Shown: positions 1-7,831 of the stretch, one piece after another | Layout: every line of letters starts with the position of its first letter | Position numbering within the stretch: position 1 is the stretch's first letter | Assembly (NCBI RefSeq): GCF_001870465.1 | Contig: NZ_MDGK01000015.1 | Span: forward strand, 310,001-374,000 | Source: Pseudomonas extremorientalis | GTDB lineage: Bacteria > Pseudomonadota > Gammaproteobacteria > Pseudomonadales > Pseudomonadaceae | Direction: 5' to 3' | DNA length: 64,000 bases | Made by a program: the position numbers and the translations under genes | The notes under the pieces: model-generated | What the model was told of the DNA's origin: nothing | The model's database searches: none | The model's input: only the letters and a program-made list of their open reading frames with translations

Positions 1-537
1 CAACTGCTGGACACCAACCTGGTGCTGCAACGGCTGATGAACTCCGATGGCCTCACCGGGCTGTCCAACCGTCGCCATTTCGACGAGTACCTGGAACTGG
101 AATGGCGGCGTGCCATGCGTGACCAGACTCAGTTGTCGTTGTTGATGATTGATGTGGATTTCTTCAAGACTTACAACGACAGCTTCGGGCATGTCGAAGG
201 TGACGAGGCTTTGCGCAAGGTTGCGGCGACCATCCGAGAGGCCAGCAGTCGGCCTTCGGATTTGCCGGCGCGCTATGGCGGTGAGGAGTTTGCCCTGGTG
301 CTGCCTAACACCTCGCCGGGCGGAGCGCGGTTGGTGGCGGAAAAACTGCGCATGGCCGTTGCCGCGCTGAAAATTCCGCACATCGCGCCGACCGAGGGTT
401 CCAGCCTGACTATCAGTATTGGTTTGTCCACGATGACGCCGCAGCAGGGCACGGATTGTCGGCAGGTGATTGTGGCGGCGGACAAGGGGTTGTATACGGC
501 CAAGCATAATGGGCGCAATCAGGTCGGTATCGAGTGA
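1..537 (+). CDS. wspR: Diguanylate cyclase WspR, C-terminal GGDEF domain (5' end outside window)
   Basis: The reading frame is open from the first base, so only the C-terminal ~178 residues are present. It makes cyclic di-GMP from two GTP. The GGDEF domain starts with a [10 protein letters not shown] motif. The active-site loop reads RYGGEEF, a GGEEF variant, and an RPSD sequence ends five residues before it, which fits an intact inhibitory I-site (RxxD). The protein ends shortly after the conserved ADKGLY region. In Pseudomonas, wspR (a REC-GGDEF response regulator of the Wsp surface-sensing system) lies directly upstream of prfB and lysS, exactly as here. The REC domain is not visible, so the name rests on the GGDEF sequence and synteny. 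Confidence 0.85.
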   Translation, partial: QLLDTNLVLQRLMNSDGLTGLSNRRHFDEYLELEWRRAMRDQTQLSLLMIDVDFFKTYNDSFGHVEGDEALRKVAATIREASSRPSDLPARYGGEEFALVLPNTSPGGARLVAEKLRMAVAALKIPHIAPTEGSSLTISIGLSTMTPQQGTDCRQVIVAADKGLYTAKHNGRNQVGIE

Positions 538-556
538 CCTGAAGTCTTACCCCATT

Positions 557-590
557 CAATGTGGGAGGGGGCAAGCCCCCTCCCACATTG
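557..590. repeat. REP-type palindrome downstream of wspR
   Basis: Perfect inverted repeat of two 16-base arms (557-572 and 575-590) around a 2-base centre. The core is GGGAGGGGGC / GCCCCCTCCC. The same GGGAGGGGGC(TT)GCCCCC family recurs near 33506 and 43677. It may also act as a transcription end for wspR, although no T-run follows. Confidence 0.85.
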
Positions 591-643
591 GGATCTTGAT
601 GGGTCTTGGGTTGTGTACAAATCCTGCCTTTTCGCCCAGCGGA

Positions 644-673
644 CTGCCGTTCCCCCCCATTTGCCGTTATACT
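644..673 (+). promoter_or_regulatory. Possible sigma-70 promoter of prfB
   Basis: A good -10 hexamer TATACT lies at 668-673, about 40 bases before the prfB start. The best -35 (CTGCCG, 644-649) is weak, with an 18-base spacer. Inferred from sequence only. Confidence 0.4.
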
Positions 674-712
674 CGCCGGCTTTCAAAAGTTCGCCAACGA
701 GTGCTGCCCGCC

Positions 713-1808
713 ATGGAAATCAACCCGATCCTTAACACCATCAAGGACCTGTCCGAGCGCTCCGAAACTATTCGGGGGTATCTTTGACTACGATCAAAAG
801 CATGAGCGTCTGACCGAAGTCAATCGCGAGCTTGAAGATCCTGCTGTCTGGAACAAACCTGAATACGCCCAGGAACTGGGGCGCGAGCGCGCTGCGCTGG
901 CGCAGATCGTCGATACCCTCGACGAGCTGAACACCGGTCTGGCCGATTGCCGTGACCTGCTGGACATGGCCGTCGAAGAAAACGACGAAGGCGCAGTGGG
1001 CGATGTCGTCGCCGAGCTGGCCCGTCTCGAGGAAAACCTCGCCAAACTCGAATTCCGCCGCATGTTCAGCCATGAAATGGACCCGAACAACGCCTACCTG
1101 GACATCCAGGCCGGTTCCGGCGGCACCGAGGCCCAGGACTGGGCCAACATCCTGTTGCGCATGTACCTGCGCTGGGCGGACAAGCGCGGTTTCGAAGCGA
1201 CCATCATGGAGCTGTCCGCCGGTGAAGTTGCCGGAATCAAGGGCGCGACCGTGCACATCAAGGGTGAGTACGCCTTTGGCTGGCTGCGTACCGAAATCGG
1301 CGTGCACCGCCTGGTGCGCAAGAGCCCGTTCGACTCCGGCAACCGTCGCCACACCTCGTTCTGCGCGGTGTTCGTCTCGCCGGAGATCGACGACAAGGTC
1401 GAGATCGAGATCAACCCGGCCGACCTGCGCATCGACACCTACCGCTCCTCCGGTGCCGGTGGCCAGCACGTAAACACCACCGACTCGGCCGTACGTATCA
1501 CCCACGTACCGACCAACACCGTGGTCAGCTGCCAGAACGAACGTTCCCAGCACGCCAACAAGGACACCGCCATGAAAATGCTGCGGGCCAAGTTGTACGA
1601 GCAGGAAATGCAGAAACGCAACGCCGCATCCCAGGCGCTGGAAGACACCAAGTCGGACATCGGCTGGGGTCACCAGATCCGCTCTTATGTGCTGGATGCG
1701 TCGCGGATCAAGGATCTGCGCACTAACATCGAACGCAGCGACTGTGACAAGGTGCTCGACGGCGATATCGACGAATACCTGGAAGCCAGCCTGAAATCCG
1801 GCCTCTAA
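713..1808 (+). CDS. prfB: Peptide chain release factor 2, with programmed +1 frameshift
   Basis: RF2 recognises UGA and UAA and triggers peptide release on the ribosome. The gene is in two frames. An ATG at 713 opens a 24-codon zero-frame segment ending in CTT TGA (stop 785-787). Translation must slip +1 at CTT so that GAC at 786 is read and the long frame continues to 1808, giving 364 residues, the usual RF2 length. The slippery context (purine-rich GGGGGTAT just before CTTTGAC) is the classic autoregulatory signal: low RF2 lets the UGA stall and favours the shift. The SPF anticodon-like motif (RKSPFDS) and the catalytic GGQ (GAGGQHVN) are both present. It sits between wspR and lysS as in other Pseudomonas. 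Confidence 0.97.
782..789 (+). promoter_or_regulatory. Programmed +1 ribosomal frameshift site of prfB
   Basis: CTT (782-784) is followed by the in-frame TGA (785-787) and C. A CGGGGGTAT stretch just upstream acts as the internal Shine-Dalgarno-like stimulator. Skipping T785 restores the RF2 frame. This matches the conserved bacterial RF2 recoding signal. Confidence 0.95.
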
Positions 1809-1816
1809 AGAACCTT

Positions 1817-1858
1817 GTAGGAGCGGGCTTGCCCGCGATCCCCAGCCGAAGGCTGGGG
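1817..1858. repeat. REP element and adjoining hairpin between prfB and lysS
   Basis: GTAGGAGCGGGCTTGCCCGC, a very common Pseudomonas REP core with a GCGGGC/GCCCGC stem (1823-1836), is followed at once by a second perfect hairpin with 8-bp arms (1840-1847 and 1851-1858, loop GAA). The second stem is followed by AAAA rather than a T-run, so it is a weak terminator at best. Confidence 0.75.
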
Positions 1859-1889
1859 AAAACGTATCTGTGATGGAATTTCAAAAGAC

Positions 1890-3392
1890 ATGAGCGACCA
1901 ACAACTCGACCCGCAAGCCCTGCAACAGGAAGAAAACTCCCTGATCGCCCTGCGCAAGGAAAAGCTTGCTGCCGAGCGCGCCAAGGGCAATGCCTTTCCC
2001 AACGACTTCCGCCGCGAAAACTACTGCGATGCCTTGCAGAAACAGTACGCGGACAAGACCAAGGAAGAACTGGCAGAGGCTGCGATCCCGGTCAAGGTGG
2101 CAGGTCGCATCATGCTCAACCGTGGCTCGTTCATGGTGATCCAGGACATGACCGGGCGTATCCAGGTCTACGTCAACCGCAAGACCTTGTCGGAAGAAAC
2201 CCTGGCCTCGGTGAAAACCTGGGACATGGGCGACATCATCGCCGCCGAAGGCACCCTGGCCCGTTCCGGCAAGGGCGACCTGTACGTGGAAATGACCAAC
2301 GTGCGCCTGCTGACCAAGTCGCTGCGCCCACTGCCGGACAAGCACCACGGCCTGACCGACACCGAACAGCGCTACCGCCAGCGCTACGTGGACCTGATCG
2401 TCAACGAAGAAGTACGCCAGACCTTCCGCGTGCGTTCGCAAGTGATCGCGCACATCCGCAGCTTCCTGATGAAGCGCGACTTCCTGGAAGTCGAAACGCC
2501 GATGCTGCAGACCATTCCTGGCGGCGCCGCAGCCAAGCCGTTCGAAACCCACCACAATGCCCTGGACATGGAAATGTTCCTGCGTATCGCGCCGGAGCTG
2601 TACCTCAAGCGCCTGGTGGTTGGCGGCTTCGAAAAAGTCTTCGAGATCAACCGCAACTTCCGTAACGAAGGCGTTTCGACCCGTCACAACCCAGAATTCA
2701 CCATGTTGGAGTTCTACCAGGCCTACGCCGACTACGAAGACAACATGGACCTGACCGAAGAACTGTTCCGCGAACTGGCGCAGCTGGTCCTGGGCAGCAC
2801 CGACGTGCCGTACGGCGACAAGGTGTTCCACTTCGGCGAGCCGTTCGTGCGCCTGTCGGTGTTCGACTCGATCCTCAAGTACAACCCTGAACTGACCGCC
2901 GACGACCTGAACGACATCGACAAGGCCCGCGCCATCGCCAAGAAAGCCGGCGCCAAGGTGCTGGGCTTCGAAGGCCTGGGCAAATTGCAGGTGATGATTT
3001 TCGAAGAGTTGGTGGAGCACAAGCTGGAACAGCCGCACTTCATTACCCAGTACCCGTTCGAAGTGTCGCCGCTGGCCCGTCGCAACGACGACAACCCGAA
3101 CGTCACTGACCGTTTCGAGCTGTTCATCGGCGGCCGTGAGATCGCCAACGCCTACTCCGAGTTGAACGACGCGGAAGACCAGGCCGAGCGCTTCATGGCC
3201 CAGGTGGCCGACAAGGACGCCGGCGACGACGAAGCCATGCATTACGATGCCGACTTCGTCCGCGCCCTGGAATACGGCATGCCGCCGACCGCCGGTGAAG
3301 GGATCGGCATCGACCGCCTGGTGATGCTGCTGACCAACTCGCCATCGATCCGCGACGTGATCTTGTTCCCGCACATGCGGCCACAAGCGTAA
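1890..3392 (+). CDS. lysS: Lysyl-tRNA synthetase, class II
   Basis: Charges tRNA-Lys with lysine in the cytoplasm. The 500-residue length is typical of bacterial class II LysRS. An N-terminal OB-fold anticodon-binding domain (about residues 60-150) is followed by the class II catalytic core. Motif 2 is visible as [20 protein letters not shown] and motif 3 as [13 protein letters not shown] close to the C-terminus. The ATG at 1890 gives the family-standard start MSDQQLDPQ. It lies 81 bases after prfB, as in E. coli and other Pseudomonas where the two are often co-transcribed, although hairpins separate them here. A strong terminator follows. Confidence 0.97.
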   Translation: MSDQQLDPQALQQEENSLIALRKEKLAAERAKGNAFPNDFRRENYCDALQKQYADKTKEELAEAAIPVKVAGRIMLNRGSFMVIQDMTGRIQVYVNRKTLSEETLASVKTWDMGDIIAAEGTLARSGKGDLYVEMTNVRLLTKSLRPLPDKHHGLTDTEQRYRQRYVDLIVNEEVRQTFRVRSQVIAHIRSFLMKRDFLEVETPMLQTIPGGAAAKPFETHHNALDMEMFLRIAPELYLKRLVVGGFEKVFEINRNFRNEGVSTRHNPEFTMLEFYQAYADYEDNMDLTEELFRELAQLVLGSTDVPYGDKVFHFGEPFVRLSVFDSILKYNPELTADDLNDIDKARAIAKKAGAKVLGFEGLGKLQVMIFEELVEHKLEQPHFITQYPFEVSPLARRNDDNPNVTDRFELFIGGREIANAYSELNDAEDQAERFMAQVADKDAGDDEAMHYDADFVRALEYGMPPTAGEGIGIDRLVMLLTNSPSIRDVILFPHMRPQA

Positions 3393-3407
3393 CCGTAGCG
3401 AAATCCG

Positions 3408-3436
3408 AAGCCGCCTTTTATAAGGCGGCTTTTTTA
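3408..3436 (+). terminator. Rho-independent terminator of lysS
   Basis: A 10-bp perfect stem (3408-3417 and 3422-3431, AAGCCGCCTT and complement) with a 4-base loop runs into a T-rich tail (TTTTTTA). It starts about 16 bases after the lysS stop. Confidence 0.93.
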
Positions 3437-3498
3437 TGTGGCGTTAATAAGCGTCAAGCAAACAGCGCCAGGTTTTGATCTATTCAAGGATGTGTGTC

Positions 3499-4215
3499 GT
3501 GAACCGCGTAACCGCTCAAGAAGGCGCCGCCGGCATTGCCGCTGCCGTGGCTGAAAGCGTCCAGTACCAGGGCCGCAAGGCCAGTCGTCGGGGCAGCGAG
3601 CAACGCAGGCAAGACATTCTCGATGCGGCCATGCGCATCGTGGTACGTGACGGCGTACGGGCCGTGCGCCATCGAGCGGTGGCGGCGGAGGCGGGCGTGC
3701 CCCTGTCCGCCACCACCTATTACTTCAAGGATATCGATGACCTGCTCACCGATACCTTCGCCCAATACGTCGAGCGCAGCGCCGCATTCATGGGCAAGCT
3801 GTGGGTGCGTAACGAAGGCCTGCTGCGCGAAATGGTCGCCTATGGCGATGGCAGCCCCGAATCGCGTTCACAACTGGCCGATGACATTGCACGGCTGACC
3901 GCTGATTACGTCCTGCGCCAATTGACCAACCGCCGTGAACACCTGATGGCCGAGCAGGCGTTTCGCCAGGAAGCCCTGCTCAACCCGCGCCTGGCGGAGT
4001 TGGTGCGTTCCCACCAGCAGATTCTGTTGCAGGGGACCGGGCAGTTCTTCCAGGTGTTGGGCTCGCGCGAGCCGCAACAGGATGCCAAAGTGTTGACGGC
4101 GATAATCAGTCGGATGGAATATCAGGGCCTGCTGGGCAGCGCAGAGCCTCTGACCGGTGAAGAGATGCTTGAGATCCTCAAGCGCTATATGCATTTGGTG
4201 TTGGCTTCGGTCTGA
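3499..4215 (+). CDS. TetR-family transcriptional regulator
   Basis: A 238-residue DNA-binding regulator. The N-terminal HTH is visible around residues 38-80: an ILDAAMRIV helix, then VRHRAVAAEAGVPLSATTYYF, which matches the TetR recognition-helix pattern ending in YYxF. The long C-terminal ligand/dimer domain has no recognisable specificity. GTG at 3499 is preferred because AAGGA (3486-3490) sits 8 bases upstream. An in-frame ATG at 3490 overlaps that ribosome-binding site, and a TTG at 3475 has none. The position directly after lysS matches the PA3699-type regulator of P. aeruginosa. It may control the unknown genes that follow in the same direction. The effector is unknown. Confidence 0.85.
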   Translation: MNRVTAQEGAAGIAAAVAESVQYQGRKASRRGSEQRRQDILDAAMRIVVRDGVRAVRHRAVAAEAGVPLSATTYYFKDIDDLLTDTFAQYVERSAAFMGKLWVRNEGLLREMVAYGDGSPESRSQLADDIARLTADYVLRQLTNRREHLMAEQAFRQEALLNPRLAELVRSHQQILLQGTGQFFQVLGSREPQQDAKVLTAIISRMEYQGLLGSAEPLTGEEMLEILKRYMHLVLASV

Positions 4216-4231
4216 CACCGGGGGATGTCCA

Positions 4232-4780
4232 ATGAAAGCCTGGCGTGTGGTTGCAATCGCCTTGTCGTTCCTGCTGCTCAGCGGTTGCCTGGTGACCTTC
4301 AAGGACCCGCTGCCAGCCCATGAGGCCGCGCCGCCGGCCCTGCTCGGCCAGTGGTCGAGCAAAAATGCCTGGGGCGAGCCGCTCAATCTGCATATCAGTG
4401 CCGTTGGTGAACACCGCTATAAAGCCGTGAGCTACCCTACAGCCAAGCCCGGCCAGCGTGACGAATACCTGTTTAGCGTTTCGCGCCATGGCAGCCGCTG
4501 GTATTTGTCGGCGCCGCTGCCGGCCAAGCTGGGTGGGCATTTCATCCTGGCGGGGTTTGAGATCAACGAAAAGCACGAATTGGTGGTCTACAACCTCGAC
4601 CTTGAGCAGATCCACCAAGCGATAGGCCAGCAGGCGTTGCACGGCAGCACCGTGGACACGGTCGAGGGCGCCGGGGTGCTGGTCGACAGTCCCTTGGACC
4701 AGGTGTTTGCCTACCTGGATGACCCGGCCAATGCCGATGTATTCGTGGAAGCCGTGCGCTACCAGCGCGCGGGCAAATAA
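4232..4780 (+). CDS. Conserved lipoprotein of unknown function
   Basis: The 182-residue product has a clear lipoprotein signal: MKAWRVVAIALSFLLLSGC, with the LSGC lipobox Cys at residue 19. The mature protein is small, hydrophilic and of unrecognised fold. ATG 4232 follows GGGGA with suitable spacing and lies 16 bases after the TetR gene, which suggests co-transcription. A matching small lipoprotein occupies this position after lysS-tetR in other Pseudomonas, so it is a conserved genus-level gene. Residue 20 after Cys is Leu, not Asp, which favours sorting to the outer membrane. Function unknown. Confidence 0.8.
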   Translation: MKAWRVVAIALSFLLLSGCLVTFKDPLPAHEAAPPALLGQWSSKNAWGEPLNLHISAVGEHRYKAVSYPTAKPGQRDEYLFSVSRHGSRWYLSAPLPAKLGGHFILAGFEINEKHELVVYNLDLEQIHQAIGQQALHGSTVDTVEGAGVLVDSPLDQVFAYLDDPANADVFVEAVRYQRAGK

Positions 4781-4801
4781 CGTTTAAAGAGGAAGCACCG
4801 G

Positions 4802-6079
4802 GTGGACGATTACCAGCAGACGATACGCACCTTGTCTGATCGCATTGTGCTGGCGCAAACACCGATTCGCGTCCTCGACGCCGTGAAGTGGGACGAAAAC
4901 ATTCGCCAGGGATTCCTAAAGGCCAAGGGCAAGGAAATGCCGGCGGTGAGCCGCGACTACTACCTCAATCGGCCACTGTCGTTCGACTCCAGCGCGGTGA
5001 AGCTGGAGTTCCAGAACATCGAGCGCGACATCACCCGCTGCCTCGGCCAGTTCAGCCCGGTGGGGCAGATCATGCGCCGCATGTGCAAGGAATACCGCAT
5101 GGTGGTGCGCATGCTCGAAGCGCGTGGTACCGAGGATTTCGGCCTGATTTCCCAGGAACTGTATGGCGCTGCCTCCGATGCGTTTCACGCCGGCGACCCG
5201 ACTCTGGCTGACTTGGGCCTGATGCTGTCCGATTACCTTAACAATATCGACGGCCGTGGTGACCTGAAGGATGAGGCCAAGAACCTCACCGCCAAGGACG
5301 CCGTCGCCTTGTTGCAAACCCGCCTGAACAAGGTATTCGGTGAGGCCGAAGAGACCATCCGCGTGTTCGAGTCCGACGGTATTGTCGCTGACGCCGCAGC
5401 GGGCGCCGACTACATCAAGATCCGCGCCGACGCGATGTTCAACGACCGCGATGTGCGCGCCCTGGAAGTGCATGAAGGCCTGGTGCATGTCGGCACTACC
5501 CTCAATGGCCAGAACCAGCCGATCTGCACCTTCCTGTCCAAGGGCCCGCCCTCGTCCACCGTGACCCAGGAAGGTTTGGCGATTTTGATGGAGATCATCA
5601 CCTTCGCCTCCTACCCGAGCCGCCTGCGCAAGTTGACCAACCGCACCCGCGCCATCCATATGGTGGAAGAGGGCGCCGACTTCCTGCAGGTGTTCGAGTT
5701 CTTCCGCGAGCAAGGCTTTGAGATGGCTGAAAGCTACGGCAACGCCAGTCGTGTTTTCCGTGGTTCGGTGCCGACCGGTCTGCCGTTCACCAAGGACCTG
5801 TCCTACCTCAAGGGCTTTATCATGGTCTACAACTACATCCAGCTGGCCGTGCGCAAAGGCAAGCTGGAACAAGTGCCGCTGCTGTTCTGCGGCAAGACCA
5901 CCCTGGAAGACATGCGTACTCTGCGCCAACTGGTCGACGAAGGCCTGGTGGTGCCACCCAAGTACCTGCCCGAGCAGTTCCGCGACATGAACGCGCTGGC
6001 GGCGTGGATGTGCTTCTCCAACTTCCTCAACCACCTGAGCCTGGATCGGATCGAGGCGGATTACTCCAATATCCTTTAA
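4802..6079 (+). CDS. DUF1704 / QEGLA-motif protein, putative zinc carboxypeptidase
   Basis: The 425-residue protein belongs to the family annotated as flavohemoglobin expression-modulating QEGLA motif protein (DUF1704). The name-giving VTQEGLA lies at about 254-260. A metal-binding HExxxH motif (HEGLVH, residues 224-229) precedes it by about 30 residues. The same arrangement occurs in the eukaryotic tubulin detyrosinase MATCAP, which belongs to this family, so a Zn-dependent carboxypeptidase activity is a reasonable inference; the bacterial substrate is not known. No signal peptide, so cytoplasmic. The GTG start at 4802 follows GAGGA at good distance and 21 bases after the lipoprotein gene. 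It forms an apparent operon with its neighbours. Confidence 0.85.
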   Translation: MDDYQQTIRTLSDRIVLAQTPIRVLDAVKWDENIRQGFLKAKGKEMPAVSRDYYLNRPLSFDSSAVKLEFQNIERDITRCLGQFSPVGQIMRRMCKEYRMVVRMLEARGTEDFGLISQELYGAASDAFHAGDPTLADLGLMLSDYLNNIDGRGDLKDEAKNLTAKDAVALLQTRLNKVFGEAEETIRVFESDGIVADAAAGADYIKIRADAMFNDRDVRALEVHEGLVHVGTTLNGQNQPICTFLSKGPPSSTVTQEGLAILMEIITFASYPSRLRKLTNRTRAIHMVEEGADFLQVFEFFREQGFEMAESYGNASRVFRGSVPTGLPFTKDLSYLKGFIMVYNYIQLAVRKGKLEQVPLLFCGKTTLEDMRTLRQLVDEGLVVPPKYLPEQFRDMNALAAWMCFSNFLNHLSLDRIEADYSNIL

Positions 6080-6106
6080 ACCGTGCTATTCGCGAGGCTT
6101 CAACGG

Positions 6107-7012
6107 ATGAGAATCCTCGGCATTCTGTGCCTGCTACTCACATTGAACGGCTGCAGTTCCCTGCTGTTCTACCCCGAGCCCGGCCTGCCGTTCACGCCGG
6201 AAAAAGCTCACCTTCACTACCGTGACGTCACCCTCACCACAGCCGACGGCGTAAAGCTCCACGCCTGGTGGCTACCGGCCAAACCCGGAGTGCCGCTCAA
6301 GGGAACGGTGCTGCACCTGCATGGCAACGGCGGCAATCTGGCCTGGCATCTGGGCGGCAGTTGGTGGTTGCCCGAGCAGGGCTACCAAGTGCTGTTGGTG
6401 GACTATCGCGGTTATGGCTTGTCGGAGGGGAAGCCGTCGTTGCCGGCGATCTACCAGGATGTGGACGCGGCGTTCCAATGGATCGACAAGGCTCCTGAAA
6501 CCCAGGGCCAGCCGTTAATAGTACTGGGCCAGAGCCTGGGCGGCGCATTGGCGGTGCACTACCTGGCCGCCCACCCTGAGCGCCAATCGCGGCTCAAGGC
6601 GCTGGTGTTGGACGGCGTGCCCGCCAGTTATCGTGACGTAGGACAATTCGCCCTGAGTACCTCCTGGTTAACATGGCCGTTTCAGGTGCCGTTGTCCTGG
6701 CTGGTCCCGGACGCCGACAGCGCCATCCATGCCATGCCCCAGCTGACAGGTGTACCCAAACTGCTGTTCCACAGCCTGGATGACCCGATCGTGCCGGTAG
6801 CCAACGGGATCCGCCTGTACCAGGCCGCACCGCCACCCAGGGTGTTGCAACTGACCCGAGGCGGCCATGTGCAGACCTTTGCCGACAAGACCTGGCAAAC
6901 CGTGATGCTGCGTTACCTGGATGATCCTCAGCATTTCAACGGTCTGCGTCGCCTGGGCGAAATCCCGAATTATCCGATTCCTAAAGTTGACTCATCAGAG
7001 AGCCCGCAATGA
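6107..7012 (+). CDS. Alpha/beta hydrolase, lipoprotein-anchored
   Basis: A 301-residue serine hydrolase of the alpha/beta fold. The nucleophile elbow is GQSLGG (Ser about 143). The acid and His are likely in HSLDDPIVP and RGGHVQTF, and the HGNGGN oxyanion-hole loop is near residue 72. The N-terminus MRILGILCLLLTLNGC carries a lipobox (LNGC, Cys16), so it is probably membrane-anchored in the envelope. ATG 6107 is chosen over the upstream in-frame start at 6083 because GAGG (6094-6097) lies 9 bases before it and it begins a clean signal peptide. Substrate unknown. The last bases overlap the next ATG (ATGA), which indicates translational coupling. Confidence 0.85.
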   Translation: MRILGILCLLLTLNGCSSLLFYPEPGLPFTPEKAHLHYRDVTLTTADGVKLHAWWLPAKPGVPLKGTVLHLHGNGGNLAWHLGGSWWLPEQGYQVLLVDYRGYGLSEGKPSLPAIYQDVDAAFQWIDKAPETQGQPLIVLGQSLGGALAVHYLAAHPERQSRLKALVLDGVPASYRDVGQFALSTSWLTWPFQVPLSWLVPDADSAIHAMPQLTGVPKLLFHSLDDPIVPVANGIRLYQAAPPPRVLQLTRGGHVQTFADKTWQTVMLRYLDDPQHFNGLRRLGEIPNYPIPKVDSSESPQ

Positions 7013-7335
7013 GTGAAGAACGCAACATGATCCCGCTGATCCTCACCGGTATCGGCACCATCATCGGTACGGTAGGTTGCCTGTGGTACTACGGCTACCT
7101 GCACTTCGCCAAGCCGGAAGATGCGTTGTTGCTCAGCGACTTCACCCTGCTCAAGACCGTGCCTGGCGAGGACTACAAGATCTCCCTGACGCCAGCTGCC
7201 CAGGTGGCGCAGTGCGTGGATGGTGTACTGGTGATGTTCGACACTGAGCAGAAAGGCTTGAGCGGTGTGCTGGTGAATAACAAGAAACAGGCTGTGCGCT
7301 GCCTGGGACAGGAAACACCACAACTCCAGCAGTAA
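7009..7335 (+). CDS. Small membrane protein of unknown function
   Basis: A 108-residue protein with one N-terminal membrane segment (about residues 8-28, IPLILTGIGTIIGTVGCLWYYG) and a soluble C-terminal domain with two cysteines that could pair outside the membrane. It overlaps the upstream hydrolase by ATGA, so it is translationally coupled and ends the operon that starts near the TetR gene. I do not recognise a named family. A gene of this type follows the hydrolase in other Pseudomonas. Confidence 0.75.
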   Translation: MSEERNMIPLILTGIGTIIGTVGCLWYYGYLHFAKPEDALLLSDFTLLKTVPGEDYKISLTPAAQVAQCVDGVLVMFDTEQKGLSGVLVNNKKQAVRCLGQETPQLQQ

Positions 7336-7362
7336 GCCGGACGCATCGCGCCTGAAATATCT

Positions 7363-7390
7363 GGAACCGTTTCGCGTAGGCGGCCACTCA
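7363..7390 (+). promoter_or_regulatory. hrp box (HrpL-type ECF sigma factor promoter), perfect consensus
   Basis: GGAACC at 7363-7368, a 15-base spacer (7369-7383), then CCACTCA at 7384-7390. This is a perfect match to the published hrp box GGAACC-N15/16-CCACNNA recognised by HrpL (RspL in P. fluorescens). It lies in the intergenic space and ends 55 bases before the ATG of the 60-residue gene at 7446. Binding by HrpL is inferred. Confidence 0.75.
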
Positions 7391-7445
7391 ATGGCTTGTC
7401 AGCGTTCGTGATGGAAATTTGCGAACGGCCAGCCGGGGGAGAATC

Positions 7446-7628
7446 ATGGTCAAGTTAGGCGAGATAAGTGCGATAGACAGGTGGTTGGAGATGTCCAGGA
7501 TGCAGGAGCTCGTTGAAGCGCTTGGAGGGGGCGCCGATGACATCGCGCAAAAGGATCGGGGGGAGCAGTGCCAAGAGAAACCTGGGTATGCAGGCTTCGA
7601 AAGCGACAAAAGTCAGATCAAATTCTAA
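7446..7628 (+). CDS. 60-residue protein behind a hrp box; unknown
   Basis: A small ORF beginning MVKLGEISAIDRWLEMSR. ATG 7446 is preceded by GGGGGA (7436-7441) at good spacing. Residues 1-35 look amphipathic-helical with several Met/Leu, and the C-terminal half is polar (GEQCQEKPGYAGFESDK). No signal peptide and no recognised family. A perfect hrp box lies 55 bases upstream and a strong terminator 8 bases downstream, so it is a self-contained transcription unit. By context it could be a type III secretion substrate, helper or regulator, but nothing in the protein itself proves that. It belongs to the lower-GC segment that separates conserved genes on both sides. Confidence 0.6.
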   Translation: MVKLGEISAIDRWLEMSRMQELVEALGGGADDIAQKDRGEQCQEKPGYAGFESDKSQIKF

Positions 7629-7635
7629 GTGTGAG

Positions 7636-7668
7636 AAAACCCATCATTTTTGATGGGTTTTTTGTTTC
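7636..7668 (+). terminator. Rho-independent terminator after the 60-residue gene
   Basis: An 11-bp stem AAAACCCATCA (7636-7646) and its complement (7651-7661) around TTTT, followed by a T-rich tail. It separates the first hrp-box unit from the second. Confidence 0.9.
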
Positions 7669-7747
7669 TCTCCAATCGACTCATCAGCGGTAGGGAGGAA
7701 GTGACTGAACGCGCTGCTCCATAATTTATTACCAGGAGATACGGTTG

Positions 7748-7775
7748 GGAACCGATAGTTATCGACGACCACTGC
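7748..7775 (+). promoter_or_regulatory. Near-consensus hrp box upstream of the Gly/Asn-repeat genes
   Basis: GGAACC at 7748-7753 with the favoured GA after it, a 15-base spacer, then CCACTGC at 7769-7775. Only the last A of CCACNNA is replaced (C). It ends 56 bases before the ATG at 7832, almost the same spacing as the first box (55). It overlaps an upstream TTG that could have been called as the start, which argues for ATG 7832 instead. Confidence 0.6.
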
Positions 7776-7831
7776 TATATCGGTCAGGAAATCATACCCG
7801 GACTCATGGAAAATACATTTGGAGTAGCACG

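Noticed and set aside
1881..3386. 501-codon open frame on the minus strand opposite lysS (and similar long frames opposite prfB, dapE, ndvB, bamA)
   Set aside because: Mirror frames of high-GC genes with repetitive His/Val/Gln-rich translations and no family features. The plus- or minus-strand partner is a clear known gene in each case.
7745..7831. TTG start at 7745 for protein A with an AGGAG at 7734-7738
   Set aside because: The region overlaps the near-consensus hrp box, and a better GGAG-ATG pair exists at 7821-7834.
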